Assembly (NCBI GenBank): GCA_963601915.1
Contig: CAVCGL010000001.1
Coordinates: 124,001-188,000, forward strand
Source: Butyricicoccus_A sp963601915
GTDB lineage: Bacteria > Bacillota > Clostridia > Oscillospirales > Butyricicoccaceae
Direction of reading: 5' to 3'
Length of the DNA stretch: 64,000 bases
In this document: positions 8,624 to 16,923 of the stretch, piece by piece
Position numbering within the stretch: position 1 is the first letter of the stretch
Layout: each line of letters starts with the position of its first letter
Position numbers and translations under genes: made by a program
The notes under the pieces: generated by a model
Databases searched by the model: none
Seen by the model: only the letters and a program-made list of their open reading frames with translations
What the model was told of the DNA's origin: nothing

Positions 8624-8651
8624 AAACGAGACTTCTTCCGAGGTCTCGTTT
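8624..8651. terminator. Short hairpin terminator after lysR
   Basis: AAACGAGAC (8624-8632) pairs with GTCTCGTTT (8643-8651) across a ten-base loop. The T-run is short, so termination may be partial. A TATACT -10-like box follows immediately and could serve the next gene. Confidence 0.6.
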
Positions 8652-8692
8652 GTTGTATACTGAGGATATATATTTAGGAGAGGAGCATAACG

Positions 8693-9328
8693 ATGAAAGT
8701 TTTATTGGTAAATGGTAGCCCGCATAAAAATGGCTGTACATATACAGCTCTTTGCGAAGTGGCACAGACTCTGGAGCAGGAGGGCATTGACACAGAAATT
8801 TTCTGGATTGGTAATCGGCCAATTGGTGGATGTATTGCTTGCTTGAAATGCAGAGAAATTGGTAAATGCGTCTTTGACGATGTCGTCAATGCGTTTAGAA
8901 AAAAAGCGTATGAGGCAGATGGATTTGTCTTTGGAAGTCCAGTGCATTATGCAGCTGCATCGGGGAATATGACTGCGTTTATGGATCGCCTGTTTTATTC
9001 GGAGCTTGGCGGAAACCAGAATAAGGCCTTTTATATGAAGCCTGCCGCAGCAGTGGTATCAGCACGGCGCGCAGGTACGACGGTGACTTTTGACCAGTTA
9101 AATAAATACTTTACGATTCAAGAAATGCCGATTGTGTCCTCGCGCTATTGGAATGAAATTCATGGAGCGACGGCAGAACAGGCAAAGCAGGATCTGGAAG
9201 GCATGTATACGATGCGTGTACTGGCACGAAATATGGCGTATCTGCTGCGCTGTCAGGAAGCTGCACGAAAAACTGGCATACCGTTGCCGGAACGGGAAGA
9301 ACCAATATTTACAAACTTCATTCGATAA
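8693..9328 (+). CDS. Flavodoxin-like NADPH-dependent FMN reductase, iron-sulfur flavoprotein-type
   Basis: 211 residues. MKVLLVNGSPHKNGCTY forms the FMN-phosphate loop and FVFGSPVHYAAASGNM the isoalloxazine loop. A CIACLKCREIGKC cysteine motif (about residues 47-59) resembles the cluster-binding segment of iron-sulfur flavoproteins, although spacing is not diagnostic. ATG 8693 has AGGAGAGGAG upstream. Cytosolic electron-transfer or nitro/quinone reductase role is likely; it lies downstream of the LysR gene in the same direction. Confidence 0.85.
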   Translation: MKVLLVNGSPHKNGCTYTALCEVAQTLEQEGIDTEIFWIGNRPIGGCIACLKCREIGKCVFDDVVNAFRKKAYEADGFVFGSPVHYAAASGNMTAFMDRLFYSELGGNQNKAFYMKPAAAVVSARRAGTTVTFDQLNKYFTIQEMPIVSSRYWNEIHGATAEQAKQDLEGMYTMRVLARNMAYLLRCQEAARKTGIPLPEREEPIFTNFIR

Positions 9329-9370
9329 ATAGTTCAGTTAATATAATAAAATAGTATGGATTTGTCTGTA

Positions 9371-9409
9371 TGGCATGTATCATCCTGCGAGGATGGTACA
9401 TGCCATTTC
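9371..9409 (+). terminator. Rho-independent terminator
   Basis: TGGCATGTA-T-CATCC (9371-9385) pairs with GGATG-G-TACATGCCA (9391-9405), loop TGCGA, then TTTCCC. Ends the FMN reductase transcript. Confidence 0.75.
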
Positions 9410-9490
9410 CCATATATGAGAAAAAATTGTGAAAATATTCAGAAAACCTTGGTAAAACCACAGAATAAATTCGGAATTCTATAAAAAATC

Positions 9491-9519
9491 TGGACAGGAA
9501 TAGAAAATATAGATATAAT
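9491..9519 (+). promoter_or_regulatory. Sigma-A promoter of the first LacI gene
   Basis: TGGACA (9491-9496), 17 bases, TATAAT (9514-9519), 54 bases ahead of ATG 9574. Confidence 0.75.
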
Positions 9520-9573
9520 AGTAAAACAATAGGAAAACTTGTAATTAGAATTTACATTACGGGGTGGAGTGCT

Positions 9574-10635
9574 ATGTCGATCAAACACATCGCGCAGCTG
9601 GCCGGTGTATCTCCGGCGACAGTTTCGCGTGTGCTGAATAATCCGAATTATCATTGCTCGTCAGAAGAAATGAGAACGGCAATTTTGAATGCTGCGCGGC
9701 AGCTAAATTATGTGCCGAATGAGGCGGCACGAAATTTAAAGAAAGGAACTAGGACGCAAACCAAGCTGTGCTATTTGGGGATTTTGGTTACCCGCGGACG
9801 AGAAGCGGATATTGATCCGTTTTTTCGAGAATTGCTGCGTCTGTTAGAGGGAGAAATTCACCGCAATAGCTGTTTGCTGTCTAAAATTTGGTACCGTCCA
9901 GAGTTTTCTTTGGAGATTTCTACCGCGGTGGAAAGAGAAGCTGAGCAGATGTTCGCCCATCAGCAACGGTTGGATGGGCTGATTATTGTTGGAAAATGCA
10001 GCCAGCAGGGATTGCAGGCGTTAAAAAAACGGTGTCGATATTTGGTTTCCGTCAATCGAAATTCGACCAATTATGAAATAGATGAGGTCTTATGTGATGG
10101 TCAAAAGATTGCGGCGACTGCCGTAGAGCATCTCATCCATCTGGGACATCGGCGCATTTGCTATGTGGGCGAATGTCGTGGCGAAGCGCGGTTTGTCGGC
10201 TTTCAGCGGGCGCTCGAGAAGTATGACATTCCTATTTATTCGGAATATATGATTCAAGCCCAAGCGAAAGAGGAGGACGGCTTTCATATTATGGAACAGC
10301 TGTCGCGCCAGCCGTTTGCACCGACGGCCATTTATTGCGCGCATGATATTATCGCAGTGGGTATGCTGAAATATTTGTCTCAGTATAGGCGCACCTACTA
10401 TCATCCGTCTATTGCTTCCAGTGATGATATTGCAGAAGCACAAGAGACGACACCGATGCTGACGACAGTACATTTACCAAAGGAGGAAATGGCGCGGTAT
10501 GCACTGTTCTTGCTGCTAGACCATATGAATGGCGGGCACAAGTCTGTGACGCGAATCGAGCTGGAAGCACAGCTGATTCGTCGAGAGAGTTGCCGCGATG
10601 TCGGCGAGACAGAAGAATGTGAATATTATATTTGA
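9574..10635 (+). CDS. LacI-family regulator (EbgR/GalR-like)
   Basis: 353 residues. N-terminal HTH SIKHIAQLAGVSPATVSRVLNNPNYHCSSEEM and hinge helix NYVPNEAARNLKKG, then a sugar-binding regulatory domain. The FYRAxAPTAIYCAHDIIAVG-type segment (PFAPTAIYCAHDIIAVGML) and VHLPKEEMARYALFLLLD are typical of GalR/EbgR proteins. It should repress a carbohydrate operon and release DNA on binding a sugar. It is monocistronic between two terminators and lies upstream of a second LacI gene and the inositol-like cluster, its probable but unproven target. Confidence 0.88.
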   Translation: MSIKHIAQLAGVSPATVSRVLNNPNYHCSSEEMRTAILNAARQLNYVPNEAARNLKKGTRTQTKLCYLGILVTRGREADIDPFFRELLRLLEGEIHRNSCLLSKIWYRPEFSLEISTAVEREAEQMFAHQQRLDGLIIVGKCSQQGLQALKKRCRYLVSVNRNSTNYEIDEVLCDGQKIAATAVEHLIHLGHRRICYVGECRGEARFVGFQRALEKYDIPIYSEYMIQAQAKEEDGFHIMEQLSRQPFAPTAIYCAHDIIAVGMLKYLSQYRRTYYHPSIASSDDIAEAQETTPMLTTVHLPKEEMARYALFLLLDHMNGGHKSVTRIELEAQLIRRESCRDVGETEECEYYI

Positions 10636-10644
10636 GATGTTGTG

Positions 10645-10688
10645 TACAGGCAGATTTGGGAATGATATTCCCAAATCTGCCTGTATTA
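10645..10688 (+). terminator. Rho-independent terminator
   Basis: Perfect 19-bp stem (10645-10663 with 10667-10685) with a three-base loop GAT, followed by TT. Separates the two LacI genes. Confidence 0.85.
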
Positions 10689-10697
10689 AATTCTAAG

Positions 10698-10726
10698 TTG
10701 ATAAAATGATAGATTCGCGCTATAAT
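10698..10726 (+). promoter_or_regulatory. Sigma-A promoter of the second LacI gene
   Basis: TTGATA (10698-10703), 17 bases, TATAAT (10721-10726), 40 bases before ATG 10767. Confidence 0.75.
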
Positions 10727-10766
10727 ACCGATAGAATTTACTTGCGAAGAAAGAGAGGTAGAAGCA

Positions 10767-11819
10767 ATGGCTCGAAAGGTAACAATCAATATGGTGGCGG
10801 AACGAGCCGGCGTTTCTCGCGGTACCGTGGATCGCGTACTCAATCAGCGACCGCATGTCAAGCCGGAATTGTATGACCGAATTGTAAAGGCAATGAAGGA
10901 ACTCAGCTATATGCCGCCCAAAGAAGAGCAGGCGAAAGCATTGGGGCTGCCGCTGGCAACCGAGATGGGCGGCACACTGGGAATTGTGCTGCCGAATTGG
11001 GGTGGATTCTTTAAGAGCGAAATCATGCGCGGCATTCGGGATGCAGAAGCATTGCTCAGTGACTTTTCTGTCAATGTATTGATTGAGCAGTGTAGATCGG
11101 ATCTTCCTGATGAGAGTATTGAATGTATGGAGCGTTTGGTGCAGCAGGGGGCAAAGGGTCTGGCAATTTGTGCGATGGATCATGATTCTGTCACGCGAAA
11201 AGTCAATGAACTCAGCGAACAGGGCATTCCGGTCGTGACATTTAATTCGGATTTGACAAACAGCAAGCGTTTGTGCTTTGTTGGACAGGATTTAATTGCC
11301 GGTGGGCGCGTCGCCGGAGAATTGATGGCTAAATATCTCCAGCCGAATGATATTTTAGTCGTGGCAATTGGAAATCCAGAGTTTCATGCACATCGGTTGC
11401 GTTTGCAGGGATTTTGTGAGCGGATTTATGAGCGTGGATTTAGTGGAAAATCGTTAGAAATTATTGAAACGTATAATGATTATTCTTTGACGTATCAAAA
11501 GATTCACGATATATTGGAGCGCGTGCCGGATGTAAAAGGAATTTATATGGCAAATCATAGCGTTACCGGCTGCGTAGAAGCGATTCGCAGTATGAAAAAG
11601 AGTGGATCTGTTCATGTTATCAGCCATGACTTGACAGACGCAACGCGTCGATTGCTGAAAAATGAGGAAATTGATTTTACCATTGCACAAAATATCTATC
11701 AGCAGGGCTATCGTTCTCTCATTGTGTTGAGAGAATATTTGCACAAGGGAATGGTGCCACAAGATACGGAGCGCTCTAAGATAGATATTATCTGTTCAGA
11801 AAATATGGAAGCAGTATAA
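10767..11819 (+). CDS. LacI-family regulator with ribose-binding-protein-type effector domain
   Basis: 350 residues. HTH ITINMVAERAGVSRGTVDRVLN-type start (VTINMVAERAGVSRGTVDRV) and hinge ELSYMPPKEEQAKALG. The effector part (LGIVLPNWGGFFKSEIMRGI..., GLAICAMDHDSV, PVVTFNSDLTNSKRLCFVGQ) resembles the Peripla_BP_4/RbsB group more than the usual GalR type; such regulators often answer to pentoses, polyols or inositols. AGAGAGGTAGAAGC precedes the ATG. It is the regulator nearest to the transporter/IolE cluster and its best candidate controller. Confidence 0.88.
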   Translation: MARKVTINMVAERAGVSRGTVDRVLNQRPHVKPELYDRIVKAMKELSYMPPKEEQAKALGLPLATEMGGTLGIVLPNWGGFFKSEIMRGIRDAEALLSDFSVNVLIEQCRSDLPDESIECMERLVQQGAKGLAICAMDHDSVTRKVNELSEQGIPVVTFNSDLTNSKRLCFVGQDLIAGGRVAGELMAKYLQPNDILVVAIGNPEFHAHRLRLQGFCERIYERGFSGKSLEIIETYNDYSLTYQKIHDILERVPDVKGIYMANHSVTGCVEAIRSMKKSGSVHVISHDLTDATRRLLKNEEIDFTIAQNIYQQGYRSLIVLREYLHKGMVPQDTERSKIDIICSENMEAV

Positions 11820-11850
11820 ATTGTGCATATATGAAGCAAAAAGCACAAAG

Positions 11851-11887
11851 CAGGAGTTGGATTTGTTGATCCAACTCCTGCTTTTTT
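11851..11887 (+). terminator. Rho-independent terminator
   Basis: CAGGAGTTGGAT (11851-11862) pairs with ATCCAACTCCTG (11869-11880), loop TTGTTG, then CTTTTTT. The rest of the 340-base interval to 12160 holds only A-rich sequence, the promoter at 12076 and an inverted repeat. Confidence 0.92.
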
Positions 11888-12075
11888 ACCCATTTGAATC
11901 GGAACTGAGCAATATAGACAAAAAATCAGCAAGAAATTTGGATTGAGAAGGGGAAAAATCGAGAAAGTTTCAGAATGAATCGAAAAGATAAAAAACACAC
12001 AGAAATTATCGGCACAAAATTGACACAATGATAACAAAAGTGAAAGAAACGCTGGATTTATTGAAAATATCTGCG

Positions 12076-12125
12076 TTGACAGTGCAAAAATAATGTGGTA
12101 TAAAATAATTGTGCTAAGAAGCACA
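12076..12125 (+). promoter_or_regulatory. Consensus promoter plus operator-like inverted repeat of the sugar operon
   Basis: TTGACA (12076-12081), exactly 17 bases, TATAAA (12099-12104). Just downstream, where transcription should start, TGTGCT (12110-12115) and AGCACA (12120-12125) form an inverted repeat with a four-base centre, well placed for repression by one of the two upstream LacI proteins. The operator role is inferred. Confidence 0.75.
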
Positions 12126-12159
12126 GAAAAATGAAAGCACAAAAGAGAGGAGAAACTTT

Positions 12160-13551
12160 ATGAAACAGGAAGTGGCTCAGACAGACGGAAAGCTGAGCAT
12201 GAAAGAAAAGCTGTCGTACAGCATGGGCGAGGTGGCAACCTGCGCGATGTTCGCACTGTTTACGACGCTGCTGGTATTTTTCTATACCGATGTCGTAGGC
12301 GTTTCGCCGGCAACCGTTGGTACAATCATTGCAATTTCTCAGGTATTTAATGGTGCATCGGACATCTGTGCGGGCTTCATCGTAGACCGTACCCGTTCCA
12401 AGTATGGACGCGTTCGTCCGTGGCTGCTGTGGATGGCGATTCCGTATACGGTAGCTGCTGTACTTCTGATGACGGTTCCGCAGATCGGCGGTATGGCACA
12501 GGCAATTTACATCTTTATTACGTATAACCTGATGCTGACAGTTGTATACACGCTGACACAGCTGCCGTATGCAACGCTGGTTACCTATATGACCAGAGAT
12601 CAGAACGAGCGTGCAAGCGCAAACGTTGTTCGTATGACAATCTCTCCGCTGGCAAACATGGCAATGACGCTGGGCTTCCTGCCGTTGGTATCTTTGCTCG
12701 GCGGCGGACAGCAGGCTTGGATCAAGGCAACGGCAATCTATGGTATTGCGTGCAGCGCACTGCTGCTGTGGTGCTTCTTCTTCACCAAGGAGCGCGTACA
12801 GGTTGTTGACGAGTCCAAGGGCGAAAAACTTCCGCTTAAGACGGCAATCGTTGTTCTGTTCAAGAATAAGTACTTTATCATTGCGTTCCTGTTCTTCTTT
12901 GCGCTGGCATTCTATCAGACAGTTGCTGGCACGATGCTGACCTATTACTGCAAGAACTTCCTGGGCACAGAAAATCTGATGGGCGTTATCAACTTTGCCT
13001 GCCAGATTATGATGGTTGTCTGCACACCGATCATCGGTCTGCTCATCCATAAGATGTCTAAGAGAAACTGGTGTGTGTTTGGTGCTGTATGCATCATCGT
13101 CGGTGCACTGATTATTCCGCTTGGCCCGACAAGTGTACCAATTGTATTTGGCGGCACGCTGCTGCGCGGCGTTGGTCTGGCTTGCGAGTACGCAATGATG
13201 TACACCATGGTCGCTGACGTTGTAGAATACGGTCAGTGGAAGACCGGTATGCGTACACCGTCTGCCATTCAGAGTGCGGTTACTTCCGGTCAGAAGTTTG
13301 GACAGGGCATCTGCTCCGCAGCAATCGGCGCAATCATGAGCTGGGCTGGATATAACGGTGTTGCAAGCGCAGCAGAACAGACACAGCAGGCACTGGATAC
13401 AGTATACAATCTGTTTGTATATGGCATGGTTGCCACGGCAATCTTTATCATCGTTATCCTGCTGTTCTATCATCTGGACAAGGAATATCCGACGATCATG
13501 AAGGATCTGTTAGCACGTGAGAAGGCTGCAAAAGAAGCAGCAGAACAATAA
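12160..13551 (+). CDS. GPH-family (MelB-like) sugar:cation symporter
   Basis: 463 residues with about 12 hydrophobic membrane segments. The N-terminus KEKLSYSMGEVATCAMFALF and the early loop GFIVDRTRSKYGRVRPWLLW are hallmarks of the glycoside-pentoside-hexuronide family, which import sugars or polyols with Na+ or H+. RBS AGAGAGGAG precedes ATG 12160. First gene of an operon with IolG-, IolE- and isomerase-like enzymes, so the cargo is probably an inositol-type polyol or a related (keto)sugar; the exact substrate cannot be read. Codon use is strongly biased (CTG, GGC, AAG), suggesting high expression. Confidence 0.88.
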   Translation: MKQEVAQTDGKLSMKEKLSYSMGEVATCAMFALFTTLLVFFYTDVVGVSPATVGTIIAISQVFNGASDICAGFIVDRTRSKYGRVRPWLLWMAIPYTVAAVLLMTVPQIGGMAQAIYIFITYNLMLTVVYTLTQLPYATLVTYMTRDQNERASANVVRMTISPLANMAMTLGFLPLVSLLGGGQQAWIKATAIYGIACSALLLWCFFFTKERVQVVDESKGEKLPLKTAIVVLFKNKYFIIAFLFFFALAFYQTVAGTMLTYYCKNFLGTENLMGVINFACQIMMVVCTPIIGLLIHKMSKRNWCVFGAVCIIVGALIIPLGPTSVPIVFGGTLLRGVGLACEYAMMYTMVADVVEYGQWKTGMRTPSAIQSAVTSGQKFGQGICSAAIGAIMSWAGYNGVASAAEQTQQALDTVYNLFVYGMVATAIFIIVILLFYHLDKEYPTIMKDLLAREKAAKEAAEQ

Positions 13552-13594
13552 ATAAATCAACAACAAGAAAAATTTTTTAAAGGAGTGTTTGATT

Positions 13595-14611
13595 ATGTTA
13601 AACGTAGGTATTATCGGTGTAGGTTCGATGGGCACGCAGCATTTCCTGCGCATTATGAACAAGATTAACGGAGCAACTGTTGTTGCGGTATCCGACATCA
13701 ACGAGGCACACGCAAAGGAAGTTATCGCACCGTATCCGTCCGTTCGCTTTATCGCTGATCCGTTCGCACTGATTAACGATCCGGAAGTCGATGCAATCGT
13801 CATTGTATCCATCGACTCGACCCATGAGGAGTACTGCCTGGAAGCAATCAAGTGCGGCAAGTTCATCTTCTGCGAGAAGCCACTGTCTGCATCTGCTGAG
13901 GGTGCAAAGAAGGTTGTTGACGCAGAGATTGCAGGCGGCAAGCGCCTGATTCAGATGGGCTTCAACCGTCGTTTCGATCCGGCTTACGAAGAGCTGAAGG
14001 CACTGGTTGTTTCCGGTAAGCTGGGCGCTCCGCTGGTAGCACATTGTGCACATCGTAACGCAAACTATCCGGCACAGTATGATGATGTTGTTGCTGTTAC
14101 CGGCACTGCTATCCATGAGATTGACACCATGGCATGGCTGGTAGGCGACTACTTCACCAAGGCACAGGTTATCTTCCCGAAGTGCTCCCGTCATTCCAAG
14201 AACAAGGATCTGCATGACCCGCAGATCGTCATGCTGACCACTTCGTCCGGTATGGTAATCAGCTGCGAGATTTGGGTAAACTGCCAGTACGCATATGACA
14301 TTCGCTGCGAAGTTCTGTGCGAGGACGGCACTGCAACCCTGCCGCGTCCGTCTCGTGTAGACGTTTGCACCAACCAGACCCATTACAAGGGCATGACCAC
14401 TGACGGTCTGGGCTACTTTGCAGAAGCATATGATCGTGAGTTCCAGGCTTGGGCTGATGCTTGCAACGCAGGTACTTACTGCAAGGCTGCTGCTTCCGCT
14501 TGGGATGGCTACTGTGCAGCAGTTACTACCGACGCTTGCCTGAAGTCTCAGAAGAGCGGCGCAATTGAAGAAGTTCCGCTGACCGATCGTCCGGACTTCT
14601 ACAAGGGCTAA
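13595..14611 (+). CDS. iolG: Gfo/Idh/MocA oxidoreductase, inositol 2-dehydrogenase-like
   Basis: 338 residues from ATG 13595, with AAAGGAGTG upstream; a TTG at 13589 is a worse start. Rossmann motif VGIIGVGSMGTQHF, the FCEKPLS loop (Lys-Pro of the active site) and TAIHEIDTMAWLVGDYF, matching the conserved His/Asp segment of IolG proteins. Expected to oxidise a polyol or sugar ring hydroxyl with NAD+. Gene order transporter-dehydrogenase-IolE supports inositol or an inositol-like substrate, but this family also includes 3-keto-glycoside enzymes, so the symbol is tentative. Strong codon bias. Confidence 0.72.
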   Translation: MLNVGIIGVGSMGTQHFLRIMNKINGATVVAVSDINEAHAKEVIAPYPSVRFIADPFALINDPEVDAIVIVSIDSTHEEYCLEAIKCGKFIFCEKPLSASAEGAKKVVDAEIAGGKRLIQMGFNRRFDPAYEELKALVVSGKLGAPLVAHCAHRNANYPAQYDDVVAVTGTAIHEIDTMAWLVGDYFTKAQVIFPKCSRHSKNKDLHDPQIVMLTTSSGMVISCEIWVNCQYAYDIRCEVLCEDGTATLPRPSRVDVCTNQTHYKGMTTDGLGYFAEAYDREFQAWADACNAGTYCKAAASAWDGYCAAVTTDACLKSQKSGAIEEVPLTDRPDFYKG

Positions 14612-14649
14612 TTCATATTTGCCAACCTCTAACTCTCTCCACTTTTTGA

Positions 14650-14702
14650 ACAAGGAGCCGACGGGAATGCCAACCTGACCGGCTCCTTGTCAAAATGGCA
14701 TT
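14650..14702 (+). other. Intercistronic hairpin with possible pseudoknot
   Basis: A perfect 11-bp stem (14650-14660 with 14680-14690) encloses a 19-base loop. Within the loop AATGCCA (14666-14672) is complementary to TGGCATT (14696-14702) just after the stem, so an H-type pseudoknot is possible. There is no T-run, so it is not a standard terminator. It lies 26 bases before the iolE-like start and could affect RNA stability or translation. Confidence 0.5.
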
Positions 14703-14727
14703 TCCTGTTTGAAAAAGGAGATTACAT

Positions 14728-15618
14728 ATGTTTAATAACGTAAAACTTGGTATTGCGCCGATTGGCTGGACCAACGATGATATGCCGCAGCTGGGCGGAG
14801 AACTGACATTTGAGCAGATGATCTCGGAAGCTGCATTGGCAGGCTTTCAGGGAACAGAAGTCGGCGGAAAATTCCCGACAGATCCGGATGTGCTGAATAA
14901 GGCACTGGATTTGCGCGGCATCAAAATTGCGTCTCAGTGGTTTTCTAGTTTCCTGTGCTCTACTCCTTACGAGGAAAACGAAAAGGCATTTGTTGCACAG
15001 CTGGACTTTTTGGAAAAGGTCGGCGCATCTCGCATCAATGTGTGTGAGCTGACACGCAATCTGTTTGCAGAAGAATGCTCGATGTTTGGTGACAACAAGC
15101 CGATTGCTTCGGACGAAGAATGGGGCAAGCTGTGCACCGGTCTGAATAAGCTGGGCAGAATTGCGACAGAGCGCGGCTTTAAGCTGTGTTATCATCATCA
15201 CATGGCAACCGTTGTGCAGACCTTTGAAGAAACCAAGCGCCTGATGGATAACACCGATCCGCGCTATGTATATCTGTGCTTTGATACCGGTCATTTTACC
15301 TTCTCCGGTGAGGATGCGGTGAAGGCAGCAAAGGAATTTGGCCCGCGTATCGGCCATGTACATCTGAAGGATATTCGTCCGGATATGATGAAGCGTGCAC
15401 ATGAAGAAGGCTTTAAGTTCCGTAAGGCTGTTCTGGAAGGCTGCTTTACCATTTCGGGAGACGGCTGTGTAGACTATCTGGGAGTTTTTGCAGCACTGCA
15501 TGATGCGCACTATGAAGGCTGGTTTGTGGTAGAAGCAGAGCAGGATCCGGCAAAGGCAAATCCGTTTGAATATGCGTGCAAGGCGCGTGATTACATTAAG
15601 AAAACTGCGGGCATTTAA
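14728..15618 (+). CDS. iolE: Inosose dehydratase-like sugar isomerase/epimerase (IolE family)
   Basis: 296-residue TIM-barrel protein of the AP-endonuclease-2 superfamily. The N-terminal signature LGIAPIGWTNDDMPQLGG is nearly identical to that of IolE, the enzyme that dehydrates 2-keto-myo-inositol to a cyclohexanedione. Metal ligands are likely in GFQGTEVGGKFP, YHHHMATVV, CFDTGHFTFSG and GHVHLKDI. RBS AAAAGGAG before ATG 14728. Neighbours are an IolG-like dehydrogenase and a second isomerase; other classical iol genes (iolB, C, D, J, A) are not in the window, so the pathway must continue elsewhere or differ. Confidence 0.82.
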   Translation: MFNNVKLGIAPIGWTNDDMPQLGGELTFEQMISEAALAGFQGTEVGGKFPTDPDVLNKALDLRGIKIASQWFSSFLCSTPYEENEKAFVAQLDFLEKVGASRINVCELTRNLFAEECSMFGDNKPIASDEEWGKLCTGLNKLGRIATERGFKLCYHHHMATVVQTFEETKRLMDNTDPRYVYLCFDTGHFTFSGEDAVKAAKEFGPRIGHVHLKDIRPDMMKRAHEEGFKFRKAVLEGCFTISGDGCVDYLGVFAALHDAHYEGWFVVEAEQDPAKANPFEYACKARDYIKKTAGI

Positions 15619-15678
15619 GGATTGCAATGGCACACGGGTTGTGTTAGTGTATAACAAAAGAGTAAAGGAGAACTTGAT

Positions 15679-16467
15679 ATGAAACTGTTAAAAGGCGCAT
15701 GCATCGAACCGATGTATTCTGAGATTCCGTTTCTCGATCGTTTTCAGGCAGCAAAGGACGATGGCTTCGACTATGTAGAGTTCTGGAGCTGGACAGACAA
15801 GGATCTGGATGCTGTCAAGGCAGCAGCAGAGAAGGCAGGCATTGGCATCAGCGGCTTCAACGGCGATGCGGATTATTCTCTGGTTGATCCGACTCACAAA
15901 GAAAAGTATCTGGAGTTTCTGAAGAAGTCTGTAGCAGCTGCACAGAAGATCGGTGCGAAGAGCGTGACCATTCACTCCAACGCACTGGGCGATGGCGGTA
16001 TTGTTGTCAACCATTACGACAACCTGTCCGATACGGTAAAGCTGTGCTCCATGTACGACATGCTGCTCGACTGCGCAAAGATTGCGGAAGAGAGCGGTAT
16101 CCAGATGAATCTGGAAGGTCTGAACATCACCACCGATCATGTCGGCAACTTCTTGAAGAACACGCAGATGGCAGCAGAGATCATTCGTCTGATTGACTCT
16201 CCGAAGCTGCGTATTCTGTACGATGCATATCATATGCAGCTCAACGAGGGCAAGATTTGTGATACCATTCGTGAGTACATAGATACCATTGGCCATATTC
16301 ATATTGCAGATGCACCGGGCCGTCATGAGCCGGGCACAGGCGAAATCTGCTACAAGAACGTCATGAACGTTCTCAAGGAACTGAACTATACCGGCGTTGT
16401 CGGCTGCGAGCTGTTCCCGAAGACTGACACCAAGACTGCTGTTCCGGCAATCATGGAAATCTTCTAA
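15679..16467 (+). CDS. Sugar phosphate isomerase/epimerase, hydroxypyruvate isomerase-like
   Basis: 262-residue TIM barrel. Acidic metal-site segments DGFDYVEFWSW, MNLEGLN, ILYDAYHMQLNEG and GHIHIADAPGRHEPGTG match the Hyi/xylose-isomerase-like TIM-barrel family. It probably interconverts a keto and aldo form, or epimerises, an intermediate made by the IolG/IolE-like enzymes. AAAGGAGAA precedes ATG 15679. It is the last gene of the operon, followed by a strong terminator. Same biased codon use as its neighbours. Confidence 0.8.
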   Translation: MKLLKGACIEPMYSEIPFLDRFQAAKDDGFDYVEFWSWTDKDLDAVKAAAEKAGIGISGFNGDADYSLVDPTHKEKYLEFLKKSVAAAQKIGAKSVTIHSNALGDGGIVVNHYDNLSDTVKLCSMYDMLLDCAKIAEESGIQMNLEGLNITTDHVGNFLKNTQMAAEIIRLIDSPKLRILYDAYHMQLNEGKICDTIREYIDTIGHIHIADAPGRHEPGTGEICYKNVMNVLKELNYTGVVGCELFPKTDTKTAVPAIMEIF

Positions 16468-16493
16468 CTGTTCTAGTCATGCATAGAATTATC

Positions 16494-16544
16494 AAAATGA
16501 CATGTATCATTCCATGTGAGATGATACATGTCATTTTTGTTTTG
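16494..16544 (+). terminator. Rho-independent terminator of the sugar operon
   Basis: 17-bp perfect stem (16494-16510 with 16521-16537), ten-base loop, T-rich tail. The following 16545-16923 is AT-rich and holds only regulatory sequence of the taurine operon. Confidence 0.92.
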
Positions 16545-16700
16545 GAAATAAACGTATTTTCTCCATGTCAAGATTTTCTTGTGAAACGCGGAGGGGTGTT
16601 TCACAAAAATAAATGGATGAAAATGGGAATTTGCAAAGCCTAGAAAACAAACAAGCACGAAATATTTCACACAAAAAGCAAAATGGGAGAAAATAAGAAC

Positions 16701-16739
16701 GGATAACGTTTTCACAAGAACTACGAGATGTTATTTTAT
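16701..16739 (+). promoter_or_regulatory. Candidate promoter and cre-like operator of the taurine operon
   Basis: GGATAACGTTTTCA (16701-16714) agrees with most of the catabolite-responsive (CcpA/LacI-type) consensus. It overlaps a possible -35 TTCACA (16711-16716) with a weak -10 TTTTAT (16734-16739) at 17 bases. I see no better promoter between the preceding terminator and the first gene. Confidence 0.4.
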
Positions 16740-16810
16740 ATACATGAATGACTCTATCTATTGAAAAGAAAAGCAAGTAATTGAATGAAAAACAAGGGAT
16801 AAACCATGCA

Positions 16811-16846
16811 AATAGGCGGAAGCGTGAAAACGTTTCCGCCTATTTT
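16811..16846 (+). promoter_or_regulatory. Palindromic leader hairpin containing a second cre-like core
   Basis: AAATAGGCGGAA pairs with TTCCGCCTATTT (12 bp, coordinates within one base), loop GCGTGAAAACGT; TCCTTG follows, so there is only a short T-run. The loop includes TGAAAACGTTTCCG, again cre-like. It may be an attenuator, a DNA operator, or both, in the leader of the taurine operon. Confidence 0.5.
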
Positions 16847-16923
16847 CCTTGTATTTGAGAGGAGGCGTCGGTATGATAAGAATCAAGAAATTCAAATTTA
16901 CCAAACCGAAGGAGTTGGATGAA

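Noticed and set aside
12058..13473. Long minus-strand open frame (471 codons) opposite the GPH transporter
   Set aside because: It is Cys/Arg/His-rich without domains, lacks a ribosome site, and mirrors a clear transporter gene whose codon bias keeps the antisense frame open.
13598..14653. Minus-strand frame of 351 codons opposite the iolG-like gene
   Set aside because: Shadow of a strongly codon-biased gene; no recognisable domain or start site.
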